64,000 nucleotides of DNA from the NCBI GenBank assembly GCA_954871525.1, contig OX940864.1, positions 22,624,001 to 22,688,000 on the forward strand, written 5' to 3'. The notes under the pieces are model-generated. The model was not told where the DNA came from. It saw nothing but the letters and a program-made list of their open reading frames with translations, and ran no database searches. The stretch is from Parietaria judaica (taxonomy: Eukaryota > Streptophyta > Magnoliopsida > Rosales > Urticaceae). Positions within the stretch are counted from its first letter, which is position 1. The number at the start of each line of letters is the position of its first letter. A program made the position numbers and the translations under genes. Shown in pieces: positions 23,057-33,526 of this stretch.

Positions 23057-23682
23057 TAGTGCGAATGTTTAAGATTGTAGTCCGGCATGAACAAGTTATC
23101 AGAACTTCTAGGGTTTCCTTTAGATGTTCATACGATCCGGAAATAAAAAGTTTATTGTTCATAACCATTATTATATATGTTCATTTTCAGAATTAAATTC
23201 AGAATTATTGGTCTTCTCAATTACTAAGAAACAAGTTATGTAACAAAAAAATTTCAGTAACATTTTTTTTTTCACGAATTGGCTTGGTTTATTCAAAGAT
23301 GGATATTGGATAAATCCTATTTAATAGGAAGATGGTTATTCGAATAATCCTACTGTTAAGGGTTTTAATTAAAAAAATATTTCGAAATATCTTATTGATT
23401 AGGTCATTCGAATAATCAAGCACTTTTAGAATTTTTTTTTTCATTAATTATTTTGTTTAGCTACATTTAAGGAACATAATTTTACAAATAAATTGAAAAA
23501 GATTTTAGGTAATTATAATTGATATTTAAATACTAAATAAAAAGGTGAAACGTAAAATAAGAATGAAGGGTATATTAGTCCACAATTCAATTAATTAGTA
23601 ATTTTAATTACTATAAATATGTGTGGACATTTGTTAAAAAAAGTTTCATCAAAGTGTGGATATGGCTCATTAACCCCGAAGA

Positions 23683-24050
23683 GAGAGAGAACATACCACT
23701 ATTTTCACTTATCTTTCCCGTAAGCGGCTAAAGTAATATAATGGCATTTTTATTTTATTTTAATATAAATGTCATGTACATAAATGGCTTTAAAGTTGAA
23801 AGCCGTGGAAATTGAAGGCAAAAGTAATTATGTACAATAGATGAGCCAAGTTTAATTAATGCAATAAATATTAATTAAACTTATTTTCCTTAGCTTTCTG
23901 TGGAGATGATTCTGTTTTTCAATGAATACAGATCTGAAGGAGTGATTGATTGGGTTTGTTTCTTTAAAAGGGATGTTGATAGTGCCTTAATAACAGCTTA
24001 ACAAGTACTAATTGCACTAAAACTTACTACTAGTGATACGACGCAACACC
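23683..24050. repeat. Duplicated GT47 3'-flank block, copy 2
   Basis: Same orientation and order as 15,309-15,619 but without a GT47 gene in front of it; a RhoGDI remnant lies upstream instead. Extra insertions relative to copy 1 include a short GAAGGCAAAAG segment near 23,815. It marks an old segmental duplication 8.4 kb away. Confidence 0.85.
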
Positions 24051-25089
24051 TTAAAAAGTACTATATTCTTTAAAGATAATAGTGGCAGAACTACTTAAAT
24101 CGTAGTTAACTGCGTCTGTAAGTTCTCAAGCTTTTATTATAGTGAGAAAAATATTAAAATTCGTAGGTTTGTTCAATTTTATCCACCTTATTGAAAAAGT
24201 ATTTATAAATGAAGGATTTAATATATTAATTAAATTAAATAAAAGAAAAGAAAAGTTTAAGTAAAATTGTTTAGAGGTGACGCATCCCCCTGCATCAGCG
24301 TTTTTATCATAAATTGGATAGTCTAATAACTTTTTTTTTTTTCAATGGACGAAGTTTTTATTTTATTGAATTTTGAATTTGATTTTTTTTTTTCATTACG
24401 AATGTAGCCTGAGTACTTGGAAGTGCAATTAACCAAAAAACAGCACTCATAAATAATTAATGAAAATCTTAATCTTAATTGACAATAGAAAGTAGAGGAT
24501 TAATTAAAATTCTTTGCAATTTATTTAACATAAACCCATCGAAATTTTAGGCAAGCAAGGCGGGCGCCTAGGGCCCCAATTTTATTAGATATATTATTAT
24601 ATACATAATTAAATATAAAAAAAAATTAATTTTTGAATACTTTAAGGGCCCCGAAATTTTACATAGCCTAGGGCCCCGACTAAAAACGACAAGCTCATGG
24701 CCAGCCCTGCGTACGTCACCTCATTTCATTTTTTTTCCTTCAAATTATTATTGTCAAGATAATTTTTCTAAAATAAATTGTGTGTACATGTATGTAATTT
24801 AGTCTCACTGACAGACATGTAGATTTGATAAAATTAGAAAGAAACATGAGAATTTGAACATCCATTAGAAAGAAAGAGGCAAATAATATTAAGCATAACC
24901 TATAATTTATTTTAATTTACGTGAACTATGTTGTAAATTGTAATATTGTTCAGCTGTGTTATCTACCGGCAGTATTGTAATGGCAGTCACGTAAATCACC
25001 GCGCAGTGCCAGTTACGGCATGAAAGTCTACCCCACCACCGCTTACATTTAAGGGACTGTTTTGAATGGAAGGCAAGGAATCAATATTA

Positions 25090-25606
25090 AATGCATTAAT
25101 TACATATAGGGGTATTTACTACAAAAATACCACAAAGCGTCGCTTTGTACGCGGTATATTAAAAAAAAAAAAAAAACTGGCAAAAGTTTCGAAAAATGAA
25201 AAAAAAAAATCATTTAAAAAAATAGTACATATTAAATAAAAAAATCACAAGCCCGAATCAATTAAAAAAAATTAAAAAAACTACCACATGGTAGTCAAAT
25301 GCCACGTGGAGGTCAAGGTGCCATGTGGCAGACAACGTGGCGAAGGCCTAACAGCCATTTAACGGAGGATGGATGAAAAAATTGGTCAACTCCTTATAAC
25401 CTAGTTTGGATACTTTTGTCGTCGCATTTTTACGTTGGGCACACGAAGAGCACTTTGAGCAAAGTTGGGTATTTTTACCGTAATTAACCCAATGCATTTA
25501 TTACAAATAGGGGTATTTAAAAAAAAATCATAAAGTGTCGCTTTGTACGCGGTATATTTTTTATTTTTTTTCTGGCAAAAGTTTTAAACAATGAAAGAAA
25601 AATTGC
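25090..25606. repeat. Direct repeats 401 bp apart
   Basis: About 115 bp beginning AATGCATT at 25,090 is repeated at 25,491, sharing TAGGGGTATTTA, GTCGCTTTGTACGCGGTATA and CTGGCAAAAGTTT. The intervening DNA ends in TATTTTTACCGTAATTAACCC, close to the terminus of the Mutator-like MITEs at 26,315 and 47,433, so a diverged family member may be embedded here. A matching target duplication was not found. Confidence 0.6.
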
Positions 25607-25771
25607 TACCCAAAGGAATTTATAGCGTACGATAGAACTATTTTTTTAGAGTTTTTACCATGATAAAAATAAAATATGAAATTTACTGCATGACTTTTTT
25701 TTTTTTAACTATTTTTACAATAAAATAAAATTTAAAATATACCACGTATAAACAATATTTGATCATACAAC

Positions 25772-26166
25772 TTATTTTTTTACGGTGAAAGTCATTAAGA
25801 ACGTACTTTTGTTGCATATACATTTTACAACTTTAAATGACACATTTTTCTTGATGTTAGACGCACGTCACGCACCACATCACTATGTAGATATATGTCA
25901 TATGTGAGCCTCTCTTGGCCGTGCAACCGGCGAGTGTCATCGTCTCCGCCGTCCTCTCGACCATGTTCTATTGGCCGTAGAAACTCCCGTCGCCAAAATA
26001 TGAGCAGTAGAGCGAGGTCGAGAGGATAGCTCGAGAGAAGCCCACATATGACATGTAAACATAAGTAGTGATGTGACGCGTTTAAAATGACAAAAGTGCG
26101 TCATTTAACATTGTAAGAATCTATTTGCAACAAAAGTATAACGTTAGTGACTTTCGTCGTAAGAAA
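25772..26166. mobile_element. Foldback (long inverted repeat) element
   Basis: The left arm (about 25,772-25,905) and right arm (about 26,035-26,166) are inverted copies. TACTTTTGTTGCA, AAATGACACA, GTCACGCACCACATCAC and GTCATATGTG on the left match their complements on the right with mismatches. The middle is GC-richer, with CCTCTCGACC and its inverse. It looks like a hairpin-forming MITE. Exact ends and target duplication were not resolved. Confidence 0.65.
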
Positions 26167-26314
26167 TTGACGTTAACTATTTATCTATTAGAAATTGACG
26201 AGACCGAAAACTTTCGCCGTAATTTTTTCTTAAATGATGGACGAAGTTTTAGTTTTAGGGTCTTGATTAATCTTAAAAATAAATGTAAAAACCCAAAAGC
26301 CTCGTTATTAAGAA

Positions 26315-26775
26315 GGGTTAATGACGGCAAAAATACCTAAAGTTTGGTCAAAGAACTCCTCGTGTACTCAAAGTTTAAAAGTGGTGGCAAAAATATCCAA
26401 AGTCGCATTTGGGGAGTTGACCACTCCATTCTCGTAACACCGTTAACTTACCCGTTAACTCTGGCCACGTGGACAAACGTGGGTTGCTGACATAATAATT
26501 TTTGCCGCGTGAACGAGCCCACATCAATCTCGTTTACGACAAAACAAGGAATTAAACCCCTAATTAATACTATTTAACACAACTAATTGAACCCTAATGA
26601 TTACACTTAACAAAACAGATTTGTCCACGTTGCCAGAATTAACAGGTAAGTTAACGGTGTTACGAGAATGGAGTGGTCAACTCCCCAAATGTGACTTTGG
26701 GTATTTTTGCCACCACTTTTAAACTTTGGGTACACGATGGGTTCTTTGACCAAACTTTGGATATTTTTGCAACCC
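26315..26775. mobile_element. Mutator-like MITE, copy 1
   Basis: The 461-bp element is flanked by TTATTAAGAA on both sides (26,305-26,314 and 26,776-26,785). It starts GGGTTAATGACGGCAAAAAT and ends TTTTTGCAACCC, with inverted arms of well over 100 bp (GTTTGGTCAAAGAAC, TTAAAAGTGGTGGCAAAAAT, GGGGAGTTGACCACTCCATT and their complements). Target duplications of 9-10 bp and long arms fit Mutator-type elements. There is no coding capacity. It ends about 560 bp before the second GT47 gene. Confidence 0.88.
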
Positions 26776-26785
26776 TTATTAAGAA

Positions 26786-27331
26786 AAAACTAAGTAAATG
26801 AATTTTCACTTAAATAGTAAAAAATAAATAAATAAGCCACTTCACTCTACTTTTCTTCTCATTTTCTGGGGAACCAAACACTCTATCACTGTAGCTCGCC
26901 GACATCGTCTCTCTCATGGAGCTCCTTCATTCATCAACCCTGAGAATTCACGCCAAAATTGTTAGTCAACTTCACTCTTGAACTCACACTATTAAGAATC
27001 ACTCTGAGCTTTCCTCTGTAAAATCTCTAGATTCTGATCATCGAAACAATATTTGTATTGTTCTTCCCATTTGGCTTCGACTTTGGGATCTCATGCAAAA
27101 TTTAGAATATAAATCGAGTTGTTTGAAAGCTTTGCCCTACCAATGGAGTTGAGTAGTTTGATGCTAATTTATGAGTTGATGATGAGAAATATACAGCCAT
27201 TGCTGAGGAAACCTGAGAGCTAATAAATACTTGAAGAAAGAAAATCATATATCTACACCCTGAAATTATGCAGAAAGCATTAGGGGAGTCCGATTTCTTG
27301 TTGTAGTTCGCGGGTTAGTGTCGGTTTTTGC
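26786..27331. promoter_or_regulatory. Upstream region of second GT47 gene
   Basis: This 546-bp AT-rich stretch between the MITE and the ATG at 27,332 should contain the promoter and leader. I could not fix a TATA box or transcription start with confidence. Confidence 0.4.
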
Positions 27332-29731
27332 ATGGAGCTCCAACTTCGGTTTCGGAACCTCGGGCGGTGTAAAGGGCGGAGATGGATTTTTGTGGTGATG
27401 CTAGTGGCTGTAATGCATCTATCGTTTCAGTCGTTTTTACTTCCTTACGGAAAGGCTATTCGTTCTCTGCTTCCCGGTGATGACGCCTCAAAAGAAGGTG
27501 TTGAACACAGCGTCTGGTCCGTTCATTCTGCTTCCAAGTCTACGATGATTCGCAATCCTCTCACCGTTAACGCTTCAGATTTGATTGACGGGTTGACGAG
27601 TGAAGATTCAGAAGAAGGTGTTGAAGACGAATTGGCAATCGAAGAACTGGATCAAAGTGAACGAGTTGAGGAAGTTGCTCTTACACTGGACGAGAACGGT
27701 AGTCATAATGCTTCGCTCGACGTAAGAGATGTTTTTGCAGATAACAGCGTTCTCGTCGAAAATGGTGGCGATATGGATGAGATTTTGACCCTCGCGAGCG
27801 TAAACGGCATGAAGGAGTTTGCTTTGAAAGATTTTTCAAAGCCAAATGTTACAATTTTGGAGGACAGTGTTCTTGCGGATACTATTAGTATGGTTTCAGA
27901 TAAAATCGATAGTAATCAAGAGAATCCACTACAGATCTCTCAAGTTGCATCTGCTTCTATCAATATCACGACCTCGTTGTCCGGTAAAATCTCTTCTTCG
28001 GCTTCAGCTGCAACCATTCCTGTAGTGAAGAAGATGGCGTGTAATATGCCACCAAAGTCGGTGACGACATTTGAAGAGATGAATAACATATTAGTTAGGA
28101 ATCGTGCTAAATCACGCTCCATGGTACAAGCATAACCGGTATTGTTGATTACAAAGTTTCCCCAATGCCTTATTGCCTTAAACTTAACGAAGCCTTTACG
28201 TTTTTATGACAGAGACCGAGATGGTCCTCTAAGCGTGACCAAGAAATTCTAGCTGCAAAGGCGCAGATTGAAAATGCGCCCATTGTGACCAGTGATCGAG
28301 AACTTTATGCTCCTCTGTTCCGAAATATTTCCACGTTTAAGAAGTAAGTCAAAAGTTGAGTCTCGGTGCAATAAGTCGAGCTATTTTTGTTTGATGTTTT
28401 ATGTTCCAACATCAACAGTTAATCAGATTTCATTTTACAGGAGTTACGAGCTCATGGAGAAAACACTCAAAGTCTACGTCTACAAGGAAGGAGAAAAACC
28501 AATCTTTCATCAGCCGGTGATGAAGGGGTTATACGCTTCGGAGGGATGGTTTATGAAGTTGATGGAGGGAAACCGGCATTTTTCTGTCAAGGACCCACGA
28601 AGGGCTCACCTTTTCTACATGCCATTCAGTTCCCGAACGCTGCAGCACATACTCTATGTGCGCAACTCCCACAACCGCACAAATCTGCGTCGGTATTTGA
28701 AGGACTATTCTGAGAAAATAGCAGCAACTTATTCTTATTGGAACAGAACCGGCGGAGCAGATCATTTTCTCGTCGCCTGCCATGACTGGGTAATTCTATT
28801 TTCGGGTCTCTTTTTTTGCTAGAATGTTCATTGAAACACAGTAGATTTCCATCCACCGTGGTCGTGCTTCATTTTAATACCCTTACGTCGGGCCATATAA
28901 TATACCATTTTTTAAACCCGTAGATGACACGTGAATATATTTTCATAGTAGAATTATTTATTAGTTTGACCCCTGAAACGAAAAACCAAAAGAAAAAACT
29001 ATAGTTATAAATTATGCACACGCATACGAATTTAATGTGAGCAATCATACACTCATTTTCAGGCTCCGTATGAAACAAGGCACCACATGGAACATTGTCC
29101 GAAAGCCCTATGCAACGCCGACGTAACTATGGGATTTAAAGTGGGACGGGACGTCTCTCTTCCAGAAACGTACGTCCGCTCCGCCAGGAACCCTCTACGA
29201 GACCTTGGAGGGAAGCCGCCGTCCGAAAGGAACATCACCGCCTTCTACGCCGGGAATCTCCATGGCTACTTACGCCCGATCCTGCTTCACCACTGGAAGG
29301 ACAAAGACCCCGACATGAAGATCCTCGGTCCGATGCCGCCTGGCTTGGCGAGAAAGATCATCTACATCCAGTTCATGAAGAGCAGCAAGTACTGCATATG
29401 CCCAAAAGGGTTCGAGGTGAACAGCCCGAGGGTCGTTGAGGCCATCTTTTACGAGTGCGTCCCCGTCATCATCTCCGACAATTTCGTGCCGCCCTTTTTC
29501 GAGGTCTTGAATTGGGAGGCGTTTTCGGTTGTTCTCGCAGAGAAGGATATTCCGAAATTGAAGGACATTTTGGACTCGATCCCGAGAGAGAAGTACCTGG
29601 CGATGCAATTGGCGGTTAGGAAGGCCCAGAAGCACTTTCTTTGGCATGCTAAGCCATTGAAGTATGATCTCTTCCATATGACCCTTCATTCCATTTGGTA
29701 CAACAGGGTTTTTCAGATAAAAGCCAGATGA
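27332..29731 (+). CDS. GT47 exostosin-family glycosyltransferase
   Basis: Four exons (27,332-28,123, 28,213-28,343, 28,441-28,789, 29,063-29,731) join in frame to 646 residues. Exons 2 and 3 are exactly 131 and 349 bp, as in the disrupted copy at 11,037. The protein is a type II Golgi enzyme: basic N terminus, membrane anchor at about residues 18-38, an acidic low-complexity stem to about 260, then the exostosin domain. Conserved blocks include YVYKEGEKPIFHQP, YASEGWFMKLMEG, NRTGGADHFLVACHDW, APYETRHHMEHC, NPLRDLGGKPPSER, SSKYCICPKGFEVNSPRVVE, YECVPVIISDNFVPPFFEV and FHMTLHSIWYNRVFQ. It resembles Arabidopsis exostosin-like proteins of the At4g32790/At5g25820 type, whose acceptors I do not know. 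All family blocks are intact, so this is the likely functional member of the pair. Confidence 0.93.
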
Positions 29732-30741
29732 GGTAAGCTTTGGTAAAATCGAATTGACGGTACAAACGCGATCGTGGTTCGTTTTATCTGAAATTGTAAT
29801 CATATTTAGTTTTGTTGCATCATGAAATTGTCTGATTATGTGGTGTAAATATTTTGTCTGTATATATCCGATATTTACTGATCAAGATTATCAAAAGCAT
29901 GTGTTCAAATGGGACCCAAGATGAATAATAAGACCAAGCTTTGTCCAGAGCAGCATGCCGGTTAAACCGGTCCAGCGGCCGGAAATTGGCTTCTGTGACT
30001 AGACCAAGCTTTGCGAACTATCGGCCGGTATTTCGCGCCACGAGAGGCTCTTTTTTCTTCTTCAAATAAATCATTAAAATTAATTTTCAAGCTTTAACTT
30101 TTTAAAGTAGTGAAAAATATTGGCGGCAATATAATTTGCGGTCATAGATTTCGTGGCTATGAATTATGCGGAAATGGCCGGGTCTAGTGCCGGGTAGAAC
30201 TTACAAGGTTGAATTTGTTTCACTTATTTGGGTTCACTTATCATTGATGCTGATTAATGGGTTAATTTCCCTAATTTAATTATTAATGGGTTAATTAACT
30301 AAATATGATCTTCACAAACCTCTTAAGCATCAATGGTTATTGATTATTTTTAATTTATTTTTAATTTTTATTTTATTTAAGCACAAACGCTATATGGAAT
30401 CTAAGAGATGAAAGTATAATTTATATTTAGGGCTGAAAATTCTGTATTCTTTTTAATTTTGTCCCCTGATGGTTCCGCTTAAATTATATCCTATAATTGA
30501 TATTTTAAAATTTAAATTAGAGAATCTTAACATCCCAATTCCTAGTTTGAGAATAGAAATTTAACACCGAAATAGGGACAAAGTTTAGAAGAATTGGAAA
30601 TTATCCAAGTTCCCTGTTTTTAATCTTAATATTTAACAATTTGTCATAAGCATATTTGACATATTTTTAATATAGGATATGATACCCATACGAACTTAAA
30701 TTTTATCAATTTGTTTTTATTTCAATCAAATTTAAATTATA

Positions 30742-30930
30742 CTTTTTTTGAACGGGGTCGCACTATCGGCTAAGGTTACATTACTAGGTATATTAAGTGT
30801 AAGAATAAGTGACGCCATTGACCAAGTTTACACCATGTAAATGGGGCACGGATATGCGTCTCATGAGATATGAACCCGTGACCTCTCGGACAAGTATGCA
30901 GTGGTGTTACCACTATGCCAATCAAGCTTG
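30742..30930 (-). mobile_element. tRNA-derived SINE
   Basis: Read on the minus strand, the sequence begins with an RNA polymerase III A box (TGGCATAGTGG, at 30,910-30,920) and has a B box-like GGTTCATATC (30,867-30,876) 33 nt later, the spacing of a tRNA gene. It ends in a short A run (CAAAAAAAG near 30,742). The tRNA-like head, unrelated body and A tail fit a plant SINE. Target-site duplications were not recognised. Confidence 0.75.
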
Positions 30931-31112
30931 ATTAATTGTTTTTTTTTTTGGTATTAACCTGGTATTTGTATTTTTATATTTGATTTGGTAATTGTCCCAC
31001 ATTTTGTTGTGGACTGACTATGAATAAAAGGAAATCGAGTGCTTGCCTCGATTCCCGTTTTGACTTCAGATTTCCAAAAAAAAAAAAAAGGGATCGGGAT
31101 CGGGATCAAAAC

Positions 31113-31673
31113 TAGGGGTGGCAATTTCGGGCCGGACACGAAACACGAAACGGTTACGACACGACACAATTTAAACGGGTCTGGGTCTACCGTAAATGGA
31201 TCTGGGTCCAACCGTGTCGAACACGATTAAATAATGGGTAAACACGGCACGAACACGATAACACGATGGGGCCCAGTTAGACACGATTAAAGTGCAAAAA
31301 GTTACATTTTATATATGTTAATATGTATTTTAATACTTATTATATATAACATCTATGTTTTTTACTTATTTATTACATCGTACAATTGATGAACATAAAA
31401 AAGTGTTAGTAAATTGTAAAATCTTAGATAATATAATAAAATAAATTAAGTTAAATGAGTATAAATTGAATTAACTTGACATTTTAAAATACATGACTAT
31501 GTTAAATGGGTTAAACGGGTAGACACGATAAACACGGTATTTAAATGGGGCGGGTCTGGGTCTCATCTTCTAACACGATATTTAAATGGGGCGGGTCTGG
31601 GTCTACATAAAATAAGTAAAAAACGATTAAGACCCGACACGAATACGACACGAAACCCGAATTGCCATCCCTA
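31113..31673. mobile_element. hAT-type MITE, 561 bp
   Basis: Perfect 8-bp target duplications ATCAAAAC (31,105-31,112 and 31,674-31,681) flank termini TAGGGGTGGCAATTTCGGG and, inverted, TAGGGATGGCAATTCGGG. Subterminal regions are rich in ACACGA/ACACGG words. An internal stretch containing AAATGGGGCGGGTCTGGGTC occurs twice (about 31,535-31,605). No coding capacity. A relic of the same family lies at 7,600-7,975. Confidence 0.92.
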
Positions 31674-33526
31674 ATCAAAACATGTTTTCATAATCTTAAT
31701 TTTTCTGAGTGGGACTAAAAAGATTAAATTCCCATTTTACGGTCCTGTTCACCTCTATTTTTATTCTTCTTATAATTATATATATTTATGGATTTAACTT
31801 ACTATTTATTAATTTCTTGTTTAGTAATTAATTGTGAAGCATTAATTAAATCAATATTATCAGTTTATTTAATATTCATTAATAAATGTTGATTTTTTTT
31901 TTCTTTCTAAATTTACCACTGAGATTTATATATATATATATATATAAATTAATGCAGAATCATTCTCTCGTAAAGCTTGTGAAGAAAAATAAACGTAAAA
32001 TGGTTAGAATCGTTGAAGCAGCACGTGGCCACTTAATATGCAGAGAGAGAGAAAGGAGTTGTTTATTGGTTGCTTCCTGATCTGGGAAATCGTAATAATT
32101 CATTCCATTTTTGGGGGTCGGTCGCTCTCAGTCTCAGACGTCAGTTGATCTAAAGCGTGGAATTCACGTTTTAACTAAAACTATAATATATAATAATAAT
32201 ATAACCCATATTCATCTCGTCCTATATCTTATAGTTTTATTTCTTTGTTGAAATATCTATTTTCAAACACACACACACACTAATATATATATATATATAT
32301 TTAAAATAAGAGATGGAAGCTCGTAATCCCGTGAAATGATTAAATCTTAATTAAGTTTACACACAAAAAAAGCAAAGCAAAAAGAAAGCAATAAAAAAGT
32401 AACTTAATCTAAAATTATCTCTCAACCAAACTTCTAAATACGAAGAGAATTAGCAAAATTTATATTCTTCTTTCATACGGATATTATATTAACGAGCAAT
32501 GAAGTGAAATTCAAATGTGATGCCACGAGTTCTTATCGTCAAACTTAATAAGGACATCCAAAATTTTGTTACCCTATTTAGTAAATAGGAGTAGCAAGGG
32601 ATTCCGCAAAGAAGACGATTGCTACAACAATAGTAAAATAAGTTAACGATAACAAAAATAAAGAAAATTAAAGTAGTTATCCTATGATATAGAGCGAGTT
32701 GGTAATATGTTCAAATGTAGACTATAACAGCATGACGATTTTTCACTATTAACAAAATTGTGTACAAGTAAAAGTATTTTAATACACAATTTATTTATTT
32801 TTTATTACATTTCGTGAAATCTTCAATCGTATTATGAAAATAACCGCAAAGTTATTTGATACGTAAGTGCACAAACAAACTACTCAATAAATATTAAGTC
32901 ACGCCTTAAAAACATTTTTTTAAATTTTTTTTTTTTTTTATAGAAATAGTGATCTTTTATCAAAGGAAGGCATATCGAAAATACTTTGAAGGCAAAAGTG
33001 TCAAATCACAGAAAGAGACAAGTAGTGATCGAATCGAATAAGCATTCTTGTTATAATTTTTAACCCTAATCAAATGCACATCGCGGAACTTAATAAAGTC
33101 TACCTACAATCAAGTATACTTGTAAAAATTCGATCTATTCCATTTCGCCTCTGTTCAATATCTATCAACAAGACAAGAATTCCCTGTAACTAGTCGAGTA
33201 AGAAATCCATCCCGTTTTTAGTTTGTTGTGGTAAAGCGACCCTTTTTGTGAGGAAGGGACCCACGTGTGAAAAAGCGTATGGATAACTAACGATCCTCCA
33301 TTCCATCACTCCATCACTCCTTCCTTGATAAGCTTTCCTCATTCCATTCAGTCTTCTTGTCTTCACTCTCCAATTCCACCTTCTCGCTTTTGTCTGGGAA
33401 ATGGGGTCCTGGGTTTTTGTCCCCTCTCTCGTTTTCCCGCTCTGAAATTCGAAAGCTCTCGCAGATCATTCCACACTCTACTATGCTCTGATTCCTTCGC
33501 CACTTCATACTTCTCTTAAGATCTTG

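Larger units (their letters stand above)
22268..25089. other. Intergenic, repeat-rich, no supported gene
   Basis: Includes an unrecognised GC-richer scrap at about 22,490-22,610, a tandem repeat (22,851-23,056), AT-rich sequence at about 23,440-23,680 that resembles 40,580-40,800, the second copy of the GT47 3' flank (23,683-24,050), and AT-rich DNA with a possible transposon end (GGCCAGCCCTG, near 24,701-24,711). No coherent reading frame was found. Confidence 0.6.
29732..33526. other. Intergenic region with SINE and hAT MITE
   Basis: Mostly AT-rich. It holds the GT47 3' end, a tRNA-derived SINE (30,742-30,930), a complete hAT MITE (31,113-31,673) and AT microsatellites near 31,925 and 32,285. 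About 33,290-33,526 is CT-rich and probably the leader of the alpha/beta hydrolase gene. No other gene is supported. Confidence 0.6.

Noticed and set aside
24541..24711. Possible hAT end (GGGCGCCTAGGGCCC and GGCCAGCCCTG)
   Set aside because: Only one convincing terminus is visible and no target duplication was found, so it is not listed as an element.
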